Assembly (NCBI RefSeq): GCF_014195585.1
Contig: NZ_JACICA010000003.1
Span: 62,001 to 126,000 of the forward strand
Reading direction: 5' to 3'
Source of the DNA: Alloprevotella rava
Lineage (GTDB): Bacteria > Bacteroidota > Bacteroidia > Bacteroidales > Bacteroidaceae
Length of the DNA: 64,000 bases
A program made the position numbers and the translations under genes. Positions within the stretch are counted from its first letter, which is position 1. Every line of letters starts with the position of its first letter. Under the pieces are notes generated by a model, which saw only the letters and a program-made list of their open reading frames with translations, made no database searches and had not been told where the DNA came from. Shown here in pieces: positions 1-8,095 of the stretch.

Positions 1-2
1 AA

Positions 3-356
3 CAGCAGAATATGCCGTACAGAAGTTATAACGTAAAACTCAAGGATGCTCTCTTGCAGGTGGGCTATATGCACCCTGTTCTCTCCGACAGAGGTAAAAA
101 CGTGTTTCTCTATGGTGGTATATCCGCCTTGGGTGGCTATGAGCAACTGAATGAGGACAAGAAGCTGCTGCCCGATGGGGCGACACTGCTCGACCGCTCC
201 CGCTTTGTCTATGGCGGTGCCGTGCATGGTTCGGTGGAAGTGTTTCTGACGGACAGGGTGCTCTTTCTTGTAAAGGCACAGGGACGTTTCCTCTTTGGAT
301 CGGACGTGCATCGTTTCCGTCCGGCTGTTTCAGCAGGACTTAGGTTTAATCTTTAA
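3..356 (+). CDS. traO: Conjugal transfer protein TraO, C-terminal part (truncated by window edge)
   Basis: This is the C-terminal part of a TraO-family conjugation protein of Bacteroides-type conjugative transposons. The frame is open through the left edge, so the ATG at base 12 is probably internal. Visible residues form alternating beta-strand-like segments (VFLYGGISALGGYE, GATLLDRSRFVYGG, SAGLRFNL) ending in an aromatic-rich strand, as expected for an envelope barrel-like protein. It is followed 13 bases later by the TraQ-like lipoprotein and then a lysozyme, which is the usual end of the tra operon in these elements. The family assignment rests on recalled family pattern and on gene order. 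Confidence 0.75.
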   Translation, partial: QQNMPYRSYNVKLKDALLQVGYMHPVLSDRGKNVFLYGGISALGGYEQLNEDKKLLPDGATLLDRSRFVYGGAVHGSVEVFLTDRVLFLVKAQGRFLFGSDVHRFRPAVSAGLRFNL

Positions 357-369
357 GCAAGAATAGAAA

Positions 370-855
370 ATGAAAAAGAAAATATTAAGTTCGATATGGA
401 TAATGGGTGTGCTGACCCTTGCCGTGTTTTGCCTATCTGCTTGTGATAGGGATTTGGATGTTCAGCAGTCTTATCCGTTTACGGTGGAGACAATGCCGGT
501 TCAGAAGGACATCATAAAGGGACAGACGGCTGAGATACGCTGCACGCTGAAGCGGGGCGGTGAGTTTGCTGACACTCGCTATACGATACGTTATTTCCAG
601 TCTGACGGCAAGGGCTTGCTAAGAAATGATAATGGTACGGTTTTCAAGCCTAACGACCGTTATCCGCTGACGAAGGATGTGTTCCGCTTATACTACACCT
701 CGCTGTCAGCCGACCGCCAGACCATTGACGTGTATGTGGAAGATAACTTCGGCAGGGTGCAGCAACTGACTTTCAGTTTCAACAACGAAAAGGCGGAAAA
801 TAAGGAAAAGTTCTCCGCAACAGTTACCAAAGTATTGAAAGATGCGAACAACTAA
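370..855 (+). CDS. traQ: TraQ-like conjugation lipoprotein (DUF3872)
   Basis: A 161-residue lipoprotein: a signal peptide (MKKKILSSIWIMG...) ends in the lipobox-like LSAC at about residue 25, followed by an exported beta-rich domain. The residues resemble the DUF3872/TraQ proteins that close the tra operon of Bacteroides conjugative transposons. The exact biochemical role of TraQ is not established. Its 3' end overlaps the lysozyme gene by 14 bases, so the two are probably translationally coupled. The preceding gene is TraO. Confidence 0.8.
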   Translation: MKKKILSSIWIMGVLTLAVFCLSACDRDLDVQQSYPFTVETMPVQKDIIKGQTAEIRCTLKRGGEFADTRYTIRYFQSDGKGLLRNDNGTVFKPNDRYPLTKDVFRLYYTSLSADRQTIDVYVEDNFGRVQQLTFSFNNEKAENKEKFSATVTKVLKDANN

Positions 856-1351
856 ACACTTTGCTTTATTCTTTATTTTATGTTTATTCTGCCAGCCCAT
901 CCTTGCCCAGCGCAGGGTGCGGTTGGCAGACTTGTCTCCTTTCGAACGTGGTGTAGTTGTTGTTAAATACTTTGAGGGACTTCATAATAAGCCGAAGGAT
1001 TTTCCTTATGTAGGGTATGGTCATCAGTTGCAACCAGGAGAGCACTTCACGGCGGATATGACGGAACGGCAGGCAGACTCTCTGCTCCGTGCTGACCTAT
1101 GGAAATGCTTTGAACACTTCAAAGACTATGGTAAGGATGCGCTGCTACTCAGCCTACTTGCCTATAATGTGGGCGTGGGGAGATTGCTTGGTTATGGCAA
1201 GTACCCCAAAAGTAGGTTGCTGCGAAAAATTGAGGCTGGAAACAGGAACTTTTATCAAGAGTATGTTTCATTCTGCCGATACAAGGGAAAAGTTTTGAAA
1301 GGATTGGTGAAACGGAGGCAAGTGGAGTTTGCCATGTTTTATATACCTTGA
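842..1351 (+). CDS. Phage-type lysozyme of the conjugation operon
   Basis: A 169-residue exported muramidase-like protein. A signal peptide (FALFFILCLFCQPILAQ) precedes a GH24-like lysozyme domain. The probable catalytic Glu is in KYFEGLHN, followed by the PYVGYGHQL turn typical of phage-type lysozymes, and C-terminal LLAYNVGVGRLLGYG and LVKRRQVEFAMF motifs. It probably opens peptidoglycan locally for the mating apparatus. It overlaps the TraQ gene by 14 bases. A decayed second copy of its 3' third lies at 2485-2694, beyond the methyltransferase gene. Confidence 0.85.
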   Translation: MRTTKHFALFFILCLFCQPILAQRRVRLADLSPFERGVVVVKYFEGLHNKPKDFPYVGYGHQLQPGEHFTADMTERQADSLLRADLWKCFEHFKDYGKDALLLSLLAYNVGVGRLLGYGKYPKSRLLRKIEAGNRNFYQEYVSFCRYKGKVLKGLVKRRQVEFAMFYIP

Positions 1352-1481
1352 TACATCTATCCATCCACGCAACAGACTTGGTAAGAGTTTAGCTCTAATT
1401 TGAAGGCTCTTTTGTAGGATACAACTATACTTTCAAAGAGAGATTCCTTATCAAGAGTTGATGGATAGGTTATCCTCTTGC

Positions 1482-1595
1482 TTAGCCTTTTCTTTCATTC
1501 TTTTCTTTCATCCACCCTTCCTGATGTAGCAGAATGCCGTTGACTCCTTGTACGATGGTGATGTTTTCTTCGTCGATGATTTTTGTTACGCTCAT
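1482..1595 (-). CDS. Possible 37-residue small protein downstream of the methyltransferase
   Basis: A short frame starting with ATG at 1595, directly after the methyltransferase stop at 1613. The protein begins MSVTKIIDEENITIVQGVNG and ends in a basic tail. Its co-orientation and 17-base gap to the methyltransferase suggest a two-gene unit. I do not recognise the family. It could be the remnant of a longer protein or a chance frame. Confidence 0.3.
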   Translation of the reverse strand: MSVTKIIDEENITIVQGVNGILLHQEGWMKEKNERKG

Positions 1596-1612
1596 AGTCT
1601 TATGTTTTGGGG

Positions 1613-2326
1613 TTATTGTTCGTTTTCAGTGCTTTCTCTTTGTGGTTTCACGCAGCGGAACAAGCAGACGGAAGCCATTTTTTCTGTCAGCACGTCATCG
1701 CCATACATACTCCGAAGTCGGCTTTCGGCTTCAGCGAAGGTGTCGTATGGAGGGTGGAAAAATCCTTTTCTTTCCATGACTTTCTTAACAAATAAATCAG
1801 CCAATCGGCGTTCGCCCTTGACATAAAAGCAGCCGCAGAAGCAACCGCCGGGTTTCAGCACGCGGAAAATCTCGGCAAAGGCTTTTTCTTTCTCTGGGAA
1901 AGCCTGAAAGCCGTTCATCGACAGTACGCAGTCGAAGATCTCGTTGGCATAGGGAAGTTCTCCGACATCTCCTTGCTCCAAAGACAGGTTGGCTATCTCC
2001 TCTGTCTCTTTCCGCAAAGCCGCAATGGCTATCATTTCTTCCGAATAGTCCAAACCAACGATCTCGGCATCTTTCATCCGGCGATACTTCTCGGCGGTGA
2101 AAATGGCAGTGCCGACAGGCACGTCAAGCAGTCGTCCCCGAAAATCGTCCGGTATGAGATCAAGCACTTTCCGAGCCAAGAGATTAGTGTCTTCGTTCCA
2201 AATAAATCGCATATATATCCTTGACCACCACTTCCGTCCGGTCAATAGGTCGTCGTAATGTTCCATCATCCTTTGGTAGGAATTGCTCTGTCTGTTTGCC
2301 ATCATCTTCTTATCAAGAATGTTCAT
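1613..2326 (-). CDS. Class I SAM-dependent methyltransferase (cargo)
   Basis: A 237-residue Rossmann-fold methyltransferase. The SAM-binding motif I is LLDVPVGTAIFT, the acidic post-I strand IVGLDYSEEM, then FDCVLSMNGFQAF (motif II region) and FRVLKPGG (motif III). There is no signal peptide, so it is cytoplasmic; the substrate cannot be read from the sequence. It faces against the tra operon and sits between the intact lysozyme gene and a decayed lysozyme remnant, so it looks like cargo gained by the element. A second Met at residue 8 is an alternative start. Confidence 0.8.
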   Translation of the reverse strand: MNILDKKMMANRQSNSYQRMMEHYDDLLTGRKWWSRIYMRFIWNEDTNLLARKVLDLIPDDFRGRLLDVPVGTAIFTAEKYRRMKDAEIVGLDYSEEMIAIAALRKETEEIANLSLEQGDVGELPYANEIFDCVLSMNGFQAFPEKEKAFAEIFRVLKPGGCFCGCFYVKGERRLADLFVKKVMERKGFFHPPYDTFAEAESRLRSMYGDDVLTEKMASVCLFRCVKPQRESTENEQ

Positions 2327-2484
2327 TTCTTATTTTGCAAAAGTACGATATCTGCTTCGTCTCTGCAATCGCCAATAATAATGATTTTTATTTCGAACAT
2401 CCTCCATGTATGTGGATTGGGAATCACAGAACATCATTGTGGATAAGGTAGAAGATATTGAGAATACACTGTCTATAAAAACAG

Positions 2485-2694
2485 CAATGGTAACGGCAAG
2501 GATGCTTTACTGCTTACCTTGCTTTCCTACAGTGTGGGCGTGAAGCGACTACTTGGTTACGGTAGGCAACCCAAGAGAAAGATAGAGGCTGGTTACGAAA
2601 AATTTGTCGTGAGTATGTATCCTTTTGCCGATGCAGGGGCAAAAGATTGGTGAAGCAGAGACGTGTGGAGTTAGCCTTGTTCTTTCTTCCTTAG
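2485..2694 (+). pseudogene. Decayed duplicate of the lysozyme 3' end
   Basis: Translated, this stretch gives GKDALLLTLLSYSVGVKRLLGYG, which matches the intact lysozyme's GKDALLLSLLAYNVGVGRLLGYG. It continues through RKIEAG and, after a one-base frameshift at the A5 run 2598-2602, gives REYVSFCRCRGKRLVKQRR and a stop at 2692-2694. The intact gene reads EYVSFCRYKGKVLKGLVKRRQVEF at the same place. The 5' two thirds are missing. It marks an old duplication or insertion boundary around the methyltransferase. Confidence 0.8.
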
Positions 2695-2775
2695 CAAATA
2701 TGAAATATAATTTCCCTGCGACTTTCTTTTGCTTCTTTGCTTTGGTCGCCTGTTCGCTCAAAGACAAAGAAAAGA

Positions 2776-2804
2776 AGCCACGCAAATTTTCGGTTTGCGT
2801 GGCT
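2776..2804 (-). terminator. Rho-independent terminator of the two small hypothetical genes
   Basis: A perfect 11-bp stem (AGCCACGCAAA / TTTGCGTGGCT) with a 7-base loop. Read on the minus strand the stem is followed by TTCTTTTCTTTG, fitting a terminator for the leftward genes ending at 2830. It may also stop rightward transcription. Confidence 0.7.
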
Positions 2805-2829
2805 CTTGGTCTTATTCAAGGTGCTGTTT

Positions 2830-3048
2830 CTACACTTTCGTTATTTTGTCTATTCGTCTGTTAGGGTGTATATCGAAAGCCCAATTTATCTCATCATCGG
2901 GCAAAGTGCTGTGAATGCTTCCACCCATAGCCAACCCACAATTTTGTAGGACTTTCTGCCGTGCTTCCTCCTTGCTCTCGGCAACCACATCGAATACGCC
3001 GTCAAAAACATATTCCGTATAGACTAAAAATCTCTGTTTCTTCATCAT
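2830..3048 (-). CDS. Small hypothetical protein of the conjugative element
   Basis: A 72-residue acidic soluble protein with no signal peptide or membrane segment. The N-terminal half (QRFLVYTEYVFDGVFDVVAE, then a helix rich in Glu and Lys) is compatible with a small alpha-beta fold. It follows the 84-residue gene by 8 bases and ends at a terminator, so it is the last gene of the leftward accessory operon. I do not recognise a named family. The reading frame looks genuine because it is flanked by tightly packed co-directional genes. Confidence 0.65.
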   Translation of the reverse strand: MMKKQRFLVYTEYVFDGVFDVVAESKEEARQKVLQNCGLAMGGSIHSTLPDDEINWAFDIHPNRRIDKITKV

Positions 3049-3056
3049 TCCTAATC

Positions 3057-3311
3057 TTAAAATTCAACCTTTAATAATCTGTACTGCTTTGGCTCTCCAT
3101 TGGATAACTTGCGGTGTGTGAGCCAAAAGTGATGTGCGCCATAACCATAGGCGAAAAACTTGTCAAGTTCCGTTTCTTCGGCTATTTTGCCTATTGCCGT
3201 CCTTAACTCTTCCTCATTGTCGGATAGGGTTATCGCATTGATAACCCTGATGAGAATATGCGGTATCTCGTCCGTGTAGTTATAGATGATGTTTTCTATC
3301 TCTGTTTTCAT
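3057..3311 (-). CDS. Small hypothetical protein of the conjugative element
   Basis: An 84-residue soluble protein with two predicted helices (the N-terminal half through SDNEEELRTAIGKIAEETEL) and a C-terminal aromatic segment (GYGAHHFWLTHRKL). It lies 27 bases after the PcfJ-like gene and 8 bases before the 72-residue gene on the same strand. There is no recognisable catalytic motif. Its place in the accessory operon suggests a conserved element gene of unknown function. Confidence 0.65.
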   Translation of the reverse strand: MKTEIENIIYNYTDEIPHILIRVINAITLSDNEEELRTAIGKIAEETELDKFFAYGYGAHHFWLTHRKLSNGEPKQYRLLKVEF

Positions 3312-3338
3312 ATCTCTGATATTTTAATGGTTCATACT

Positions 3339-4613
3339 TCATGCAGTTGCTTTCATTCTTCGGCTTATTAGTTCTCGATTAGCATTAACAAGGTTCACTA
3401 TCTGTTCGTGATACTCCGTATTCTTGTTGCACACTCCACGACTTTGCACCACTTTGAGCGTGTCCAGATTGACCTCAATCGTTTCTATCCGTCTGCCCTC
3501 AATGGTTGCCGAAAGGATAAGCGAGTTTTCTTTGAGATAGTAAGCATTGTCGAACACGCAATGGTGCATTGATACTCCTTCCTCCAAATGTTCCTGCACA
3601 CTCTCCAATACGTGAACTTGGATTGTGCCGTCCGTGAAACAGATACCGAAGAACTTGGATTTGAGTTCGTGGAAACGCTTCTCTTCCTCCATTGCCTTTT
3701 TGCGTTTCGCCGCCTTTTCTTCCTTTTCCCTTTGTCTGCGGAGTTCGCTTTGTCTTAGGTCGTGTTCCCTATGCAGGTCGGTGGGGCAAACATACTTCGG
3801 GCTGTGTATGTCTTTATTCAATCTGCGGAGCATATCCACATAGTCGCACCATAGAGAAATATCCTCTATCTCATAGCCGTTGCGAGTGGCAACTTTGTAG
3901 GACTGCCAACAAGCGTCAAATGTCGAATTGTTGTTGAGGAAATAGCGTAAATGCTCCATTCGTCCTGCTTTCATCAATGTTTCAGCCCGGCTGTCAGAAA
4001 GCAATGCAGGAATGAATATTGTCGGGGCTATATCGTGAAAATCATCCTCAAATCCATTCCTGCGGAGTGTGTCTGTAACCTTGAATTTAGGATATATCTG
4101 CGAATAGGCTGCATATTGGTAGGCTTCGTTATCGTTGCGGATTGCCATAGGGCTATAATAGGAAAAGGTATCAACATAGTGTCCCAATACCCTCTGTATG
4201 GCAACCACTGCTTTTCGTCCTTGCATATTCCACCAATATTGCCCAATCTCAATTATGGAAGTTTGTGCTTTGTAACCTTTCTCCATACCCACAATAAGTA
4301 GGAACATACGCAATACTTGAAACTCTCCACATGTGGTAAGTAGGGTGAAATACTGCTTCTGCTGCAACTTGCGTTCGTAGGTTTCCTTGACCTGCAACTT
4401 TGCCCTGCAAACCGTGCAAGTGCAAGTTTCTCTCTGTTTGTCCATTACCCAACTATGCCCACAATCCATACAAGTAGTACGACCTTTTGGCAAGCGGTAG
4501 GCAAAGTGGTCTATGCACTCACGGAAAGCCCACTTGCTTTGTGTCTTGGTTATCGGGCGAAGATGCTTGCTTTGCCCCAAAACCGCCTTTTCAAATTTGT
4601 TTCTCGGTTTCAT
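3339..4613 (-). CDS. pcfJ: PcfJ-like protein
   Basis: A 424-residue PcfJ-family protein. The start is taken at ATG 4613 (MKPRNKFEKAVLGQ), 4 bases after the PcfK stop; a longer upstream frame would overlap PcfK entirely. Residues about 45-70 contain a zinc-ribbon-like set of cysteines (CMDCGHSW, CTCTVCRAK). A charged coiled-coil stretch (RQREKEEKAAKRKKAMEEE) follows further on, and the C-terminal domain has the PcfJ-type HHCVFDNAYYLKE and ATIEGRRIETIEV segments. PcfJ/PcfK pairs accompany conjugative elements in Firmicutes and Bacteroidetes; their molecular role is not settled. Confidence 0.85.
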   Translation of the reverse strand: MKPRNKFEKAVLGQSKHLRPITKTQSKWAFRECIDHFAYRLPKGRTTCMDCGHSWVMDKQRETCTCTVCRAKLQVKETYERKLQQKQYFTLLTTCGEFQVLRMFLLIVGMEKGYKAQTSIIEIGQYWWNMQGRKAVVAIQRVLGHYVDTFSYYSPMAIRNDNEAYQYAAYSQIYPKFKVTDTLRRNGFEDDFHDIAPTIFIPALLSDSRAETLMKAGRMEHLRYFLNNNSTFDACWQSYKVATRNGYEIEDISLWCDYVDMLRRLNKDIHSPKYVCPTDLHREHDLRQSELRRQREKEEKAAKRKKAMEEEKRFHELKSKFFGICFTDGTIQVHVLESVQEHLEEGVSMHHCVFDNAYYLKENSLILSATIEGRRIETIEVNLDTLKVVQSRGVCNKNTEYHEQIVNLVNANRELISRRMKATA

Positions 4614-4617
4614 AGGC

Positions 4618-5028
4618 TTAATCGAATAAGGAGGGTTGCACAACCTTGTTTTCCGCTTTCTTGGTACGCTCGCTGTGGCTACGCATCTTGGCAAGCTGTT
4701 CGCGTTGGTACTGCTCGATGGCTTGTCTGCGTGCTTCTGCCTTTTCCTCGTCCGTGAGCTGTACCACATGGTTTACCGCCACATGGCAATCAAGGGGTTT
4801 GCCGATGTCGATATTATCCTCATCGAAAAAATGCACTGCCATAGAATAGATTTCATCGTCGTCGAAACCATTGCAACCGCTTTTCTTCACCTCGTTTAAG
4901 ATGTAGGTTACACAATCTTCTATGTTCTTGTTAGGCTTCATCAAGTTGGGGGCAAACAAGGGGTCTGTCGCTGCACGCTGGTTGAGATACTCTGTAATCG
5001 TCCGTGTAAAATGTTCTGTTCCTTTCAT
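4618..5028 (-). CDS. pcfK: PcfK-like protein
   Basis: A 136-residue soluble protein resembling the PcfK family. The N-terminal helix (MKGTEHFTRTITEYLNQRA) is followed by IEDCVTYILNEVKKSGCNGF, an acidic DDDEIYSMAVHFFDED segment, and a Glu/Arg-rich coiled tail ending VQPSLFD. It is transcribed just before PcfJ with a 4-base gap, the conserved order for this pair. The function in conjugation is unassigned. Confidence 0.85.
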   Translation of the reverse strand: MKGTEHFTRTITEYLNQRAATDPLFAPNLMKPNKNIEDCVTYILNEVKKSGCNGFDDDEIYSMAVHFFDEDNIDIGKPLDCHVAVNHVVQLTDEEKAEARRQAIEQYQREQLAKMRSHSERTKKAENKVVQPSLFD

Positions 5029-5034
5029 AGTTCT

Positions 5035-5218
5035 TTAATATTTAGGAATTTCTACAATTTGATTGATGCGTCCATATAGGTAGGCTCTTAGGCTTGTTCT
5101 GTCGGGTGCGTAACACTTGCTCACTTTTTTCAGCCACAGGGTTAATGCGGTAATGAGAGGAGGAGCTATATCCTTTGCTGTTCATCGAAGATGTTGTATT
5201 TACTTTTTGCTTATCCAT
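5035..5218 (-). pseudogene. Small element ORF interrupted at an A6 run (possible frameshift)
   Basis: From ATG 5218 the protein begins MDKQKVNTTSSMNSKGYSSS and runs to YRINPVAEK at an A6 run (T5125-5130 on the plus strand). In frame it continues into an unconvincing low-complexity tail ending at 5042. Shifting by one base gives VSKCYAPDRTSLRAYLYGR and then INQIVEIPKY with a stop at 5035, which looks more protein-like and ends 7 bases before PcfK. It may be a decayed gene, a sequencing slip, or slippage at the homopolymer. The family is not recognised. Confidence 0.4.
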
Positions 5219-5499
5219 AGCGACATTTTTTTTATGCGTCCAAAGATCGGAGTATGCTGATTCCTTTTTGTAGCAAAAAAGAGGTGGCGGGGCGGGCTTG
5301 CACAAGGTTTTGGCGGAAAATACAACCCGTAGGTGTGGAGATTTTCCAGACAAACCAAAGGCTTAAGACCTTGAGAAAGCCACAAGCCCCGTACTACCTT
5401 TGCGGATAAAAAGGGAACAGCATCCGTCTCCTTGTCATCGCATATCGTGGAGCATAGGAAAAGAAGCAAAAGTGCAACGCTCGTAGTGGAAAATAGAAA

Positions 5500-5532
5500 A
5501 GGTGGCTATCTCAATATGCGAGATAACCACCT
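5500..5532. terminator. Hairpin downstream of the element membrane protein gene
   Basis: A 13-bp stem with one mismatch (AGGTGGCTATCTC / GAGATAACCACCT) and a 7-base loop. It lies 40 bases past the stop of the leftward membrane-protein gene. Read on the minus strand the stem is followed by TTTTCTATTTTC, which fits an intrinsic terminator. Confidence 0.6.
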
Positions 5533-5571
5533 GATGAACGATAAATGAAAGGTATTACAGAGCCGTGCTTC

Positions 5572-5919
5572 TCAAAGCACGCAAAGCAGGATGGCACAGA
5601 GAATTGCCAGCCAGAAGAGAATGCTCAGCAGCGTAATTGTCACTTTTAGAATTACCCTGACTATAAAGCGTAGTATCAGAAAACCTGCAATGACAGAGAC
5701 GGCAGTTACGACTTGCGGCGTTACCATCTTCGAGATAAGCCAAATGGCACCGATAACGACGGAAAGCAGGATAGCGAGTTCGATGAAGCGTGTCCAACCG
5801 AAGCGGCGGACTTGCTTGGGAGAATTCGGCTGCTGCTTGATATTGTCGGTTTTGTTCGATGCGTCTGCCTTGATGAAGGCAGGTGTGTGAACGTCTTGAT
5901 TCATGATGTTTATATTCAT
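5572..5919 (-). CDS. Small membrane protein of the conjugative element
   Basis: A 115-residue protein. The first 40 residues are polar and cytoplasm-like (ASNKTDNIKQQPNSPKQVRR). The rest forms two to three hydrophobic helices (FIELAILLSVVIGAIWLIS, VVTAVSVIAGFLILRFIVRV, ILKVTITLLSILFWLAILCA). It has no recognisable domain. It lies between the DUF1896 gene and the PcfK group on the same strand and is followed by a hairpin. Probably a conserved hypothetical gene of the mobile element. Confidence 0.6.
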   Translation of the reverse strand: MNINIMNQDVHTPAFIKADASNKTDNIKQQPNSPKQVRRFGWTRFIELAILLSVVIGAIWLISKMVTPQVVTAVSVIAGFLILRFIVRVILKVTITLLSILFWLAILCAILLCVL

Positions 5920-6057
5920 ATCGGAGCTTTTAATAGTTCAAGAGCAATAACAAGATATTCTGCCTCACAAAGCCAAGTGTTTGCCCAAACTCTTGGTGTG
6001 TGGGGAAGAATAGTTATCTTGGCTCTTGACACTACAAAAGCTCCCGATGGTGTTACA

Positions 6058-6522
6058 TCAAGTCATGTTCTCACTATCGACTGTTGGCAGACCATTAACC
6101 TCGATAAGCAGAACGATTGTCCCTGTCAGTTCGGTGTAGAGTTTCTCATACTCAGGACTTGCGCCAAAATCGTCCGTGAGTTCATACTTGTCGAAAACGC
6201 TTTGCACAGCCTTGTTCTTCAGGAGTATCGGGGATAGTCTTTCGGGAAGAGGAGAAGGGAGTTCTTTTTCAAACTCATTCTCTAAAACTGAAACAAGGGT
6301 GTCGTACTTGGAAAAATGCAAACCTTGGTATAACACTTCGCTTGCCATTACCTCTGCCTCTGGGTGAGAGAATCCTTGTGCCATTGCATCACAGTAGGTA
6401 GTAAGGGCTTCATCGGCTCTTGCCGTTATGAATGGTTTGTCACTCAGCATTTCGGGGAAATGCTCACTGAGGTAGTTCTCTAACTTCAGACGGAAGTAGG
6501 ATAGTTCTTTCTTAGTTGTCAT
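6058..6522 (-). CDS. DUF1896 family protein
   Basis: A 154-residue soluble, helix-rich acidic protein. Its N-terminal part (KELSYFRLKLENYLSEHFPE, then FITARADEALTTYCDAMAQG and HPEAEVMASEVLYQGLHFS) has the recognisable DUF1896 pattern found next to integrases in Bacteroidetes conjugative elements. The function is unknown. It lies 33 bases after the integrase on the same strand, so it is probably co-transcribed with it. Confidence 0.85.
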   Translation of the reverse strand: MTTKKELSYFRLKLENYLSEHFPEMLSDKPFITARADEALTTYCDAMAQGFSHPEAEVMASEVLYQGLHFSKYDTLVSVLENEFEKELPSPLPERLSPILLKNKAVQSVFDKYELTDDFGASPEYEKLYTELTGTIVLLIEVNGLPTVDSENMT

Positions 6523-6555
6523 AATCTTCTTGGTTTAGGGTTATACATTATTATA

Positions 6556-7782
6556 TTATCGGATTCCCATTGCCTTGTTGAACTTACCGAGTTTGTCGGC
6601 AAGCTGTTCCATGTCATGCTCAATCTTCTTGTTGGTGATGCGAGCATAAATCTGTGTGGTCTTTATGTTGGTATGTCCCAGCATCTTCGACACACTTTCC
6701 ATCGGAACGCCCTTACTCAAAGACATGGTGGCAAATGTATGCCGGGCAAGGTGAAAGGTCAGGTTCTTCTTGACACCGCAAAGGTCGGCTATTTCTTTCA
6801 AATACGCATTAGTCTTCTGATTCGTCAGTATGGGGAATAGTTTGCCGTCCCGATAGGTCTTTCCACTATACTTTGCAATGATGCGCTTCGGAATATCGAG
6901 AAGTAGGACATTTGTTTCCACGCTTGTTTTCTGCCTTTTGGTCATAATCCACTGCTTGTCATCGAGCGTGACGATGTTGTCCGGTGTGAGATTGGACACG
7001 TCAATGTATGCCAGCCCTGTAAAGCAAGAGAAGATGAAAACGTCCCTTACCAGTTCCAAACGCTGGATGCCGAAATCCTTGTTGGCTATCTTCATGATTT
7101 CTTCGTCCGTGAGGAAACCACGGTTTACCGGCTCCAAGTGGAAACGATGATTGAGAAAGGGGTCGTGAAGGAGATAGCCACGCTTTTGTGCATATATGGT
7201 TACGGTTTTGAGAGCCTTCATTTTCTTGACCGACGTATTGTAAGCGCAGCCTGCCACAGTACTCAGATATAACTCAAAGTCTTGTACCACGGATGGTGTG
7301 AATTCTGTCAGTCCTATATCCTTTCTTCCATATTTATGGATAAGGAACTCTGAGAAATGTCTTCTCAAAACACTGTACTTTTGCAGACTGTCTTTGCTGA
7401 TGGTGTGTCCGACACGCTGCTTGATGTCTTCGTTGAACTTGTCGAATACCGGGAGGAAAGTTGTGTACTCCCTGTCTTTTCCTATAAAGAAAGAACGGAT
7501 TTTCTCCAATGACAGGGACTCGTCATCCTCAAACTTGCGGTAAATTCCATTCAATGTAGTGGAAATAGAGTCCAATGCGGCATTGACGGACAAGCTTTCT
7601 GCCGTCCTACCTTTAAGCCGGCTTGTGGCATTATTCCACATTGTCTTATCCACGAAAATTTTCGTAGAGCCAAAATTTGCCATTTCTCCGTTAAGGAATA
7701 CACGGAGCATTACAGGCGACTTTCCTTCTTTGTTCTCATAGTTTGAGCGTAGGTAGAAGGATACCTTGAAATTTGTTCTCAT
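6556..7782 (-). CDS. int: Tyrosine recombinase / integrase of the conjugative element
   Basis: A 408-residue Bacteroidetes-type tyrosine recombinase. It has an N-terminal arm-binding domain (residues 1-95), a core-binding SAM-like domain (about 105-205) and a catalytic domain. Visible catalytic residues are His344 and Arg347 (HLARHTF), His370 (LGHTNIKT) and the nucleophile Tyr379 (TQIYARI). The first catalytic Arg, normally in TGLR, is replaced by Ala258 (FTGLAYIDV), a kind of substitution known from IntDOT-like enzymes. It is the outermost gene of the element and faces away from the neighbouring tRNA-Ser, so it most likely mediates integration at that tRNA. Confidence 0.93.
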   Translation of the reverse strand: MRTNFKVSFYLRSNYENKEGKSPVMLRVFLNGEMANFGSTKIFVDKTMWNNATSRLKGRTAESLSVNAALDSISTTLNGIYRKFEDDESLSLEKIRSFFIGKDREYTTFLPVFDKFNEDIKQRVGHTISKDSLQKYSVLRRHFSEFLIHKYGRKDIGLTEFTPSVVQDFELYLSTVAGCAYNTSVKKMKALKTVTIYAQKRGYLLHDPFLNHRFHLEPVNRGFLTDEEIMKIANKDFGIQRLELVRDVFIFSCFTGLAYIDVSNLTPDNIVTLDDKQWIMTKRQKTSVETNVLLLDIPKRIIAKYSGKTYRDGKLFPILTNQKTNAYLKEIADLCGVKKNLTFHLARHTFATMSLSKGVPMESVSKMLGHTNIKTTQIYARITNKKIEHDMEQLADKLGKFNKAMGIR

Positions 7783-7799
7783 AATGCATCATTCTTTTG

Positions 7800-7933
7800 T
7801 GTAGCACTCGGCTGCAAAGTTAATATATAACATACTGAAACAGAAAGAATTGATGCCGTCAAAATGGTATTCAGAATTCCGTCACTGCTACATTTTTTAT
7901 TGCTACAATTTTTGTGTAGCAGTTTATGTAGCA
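7800..7933. promoter_or_regulatory. Candidate integrase arm-type sites and integrase promoter
   Basis: Five copies of the heptamer TGTAGCA lie within 134 bases between the integrase and the tRNA. On the plus strand they start at 7800, 7915 and 7927; on the minus strand (TGCTACA) at 7886 and 7901. Clustered direct and inverted short repeats next to an integrase are what arm-type binding sites look like. A Bacteroidetes -7 element for the leftward integrase (caaagtta on the plus strand, TAACTTTG on the minus) is at 7815-7822. Function is inferred. Confidence 0.5.
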
Positions 7934-8005
7934 GAATTTGACCGAATAATGACTGTCAAAACATAGGGTTATGCCGTCAGGCGATAGAGGTATATACAAA
8001 GAAAA

Positions 8006-8035
8006 ATCGTTGTAAAACCTTGATTTTACAACGAT
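8006..8035 (-). terminator. Rho-independent terminator downstream of tRNA-Ser
   Basis: A perfect 12-bp stem (ATCGTTGTAAAA / TTTTACAACGAT) with a 6-base loop. On the minus strand the stem is followed by TTTTTC. It lies 60 bases past the 3' end of tRNA-Ser and probably ends that transcript. It may belong to the element side of the junction. Confidence 0.7.
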
Positions 8036-8095
8036 TAGCTAATTTTTGAAGGCTAAATTGACAACCTTTGTGAAGTCCTTTTGAAGCCTATTAGC

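Noticed and set aside
3351-4769. Longer PcfJ start at 4769
   Set aside because: The extra 52 residues lie wholly inside the pcfK gene in another frame and have a composition unlike the family. The ATG at 4613 is preferred.
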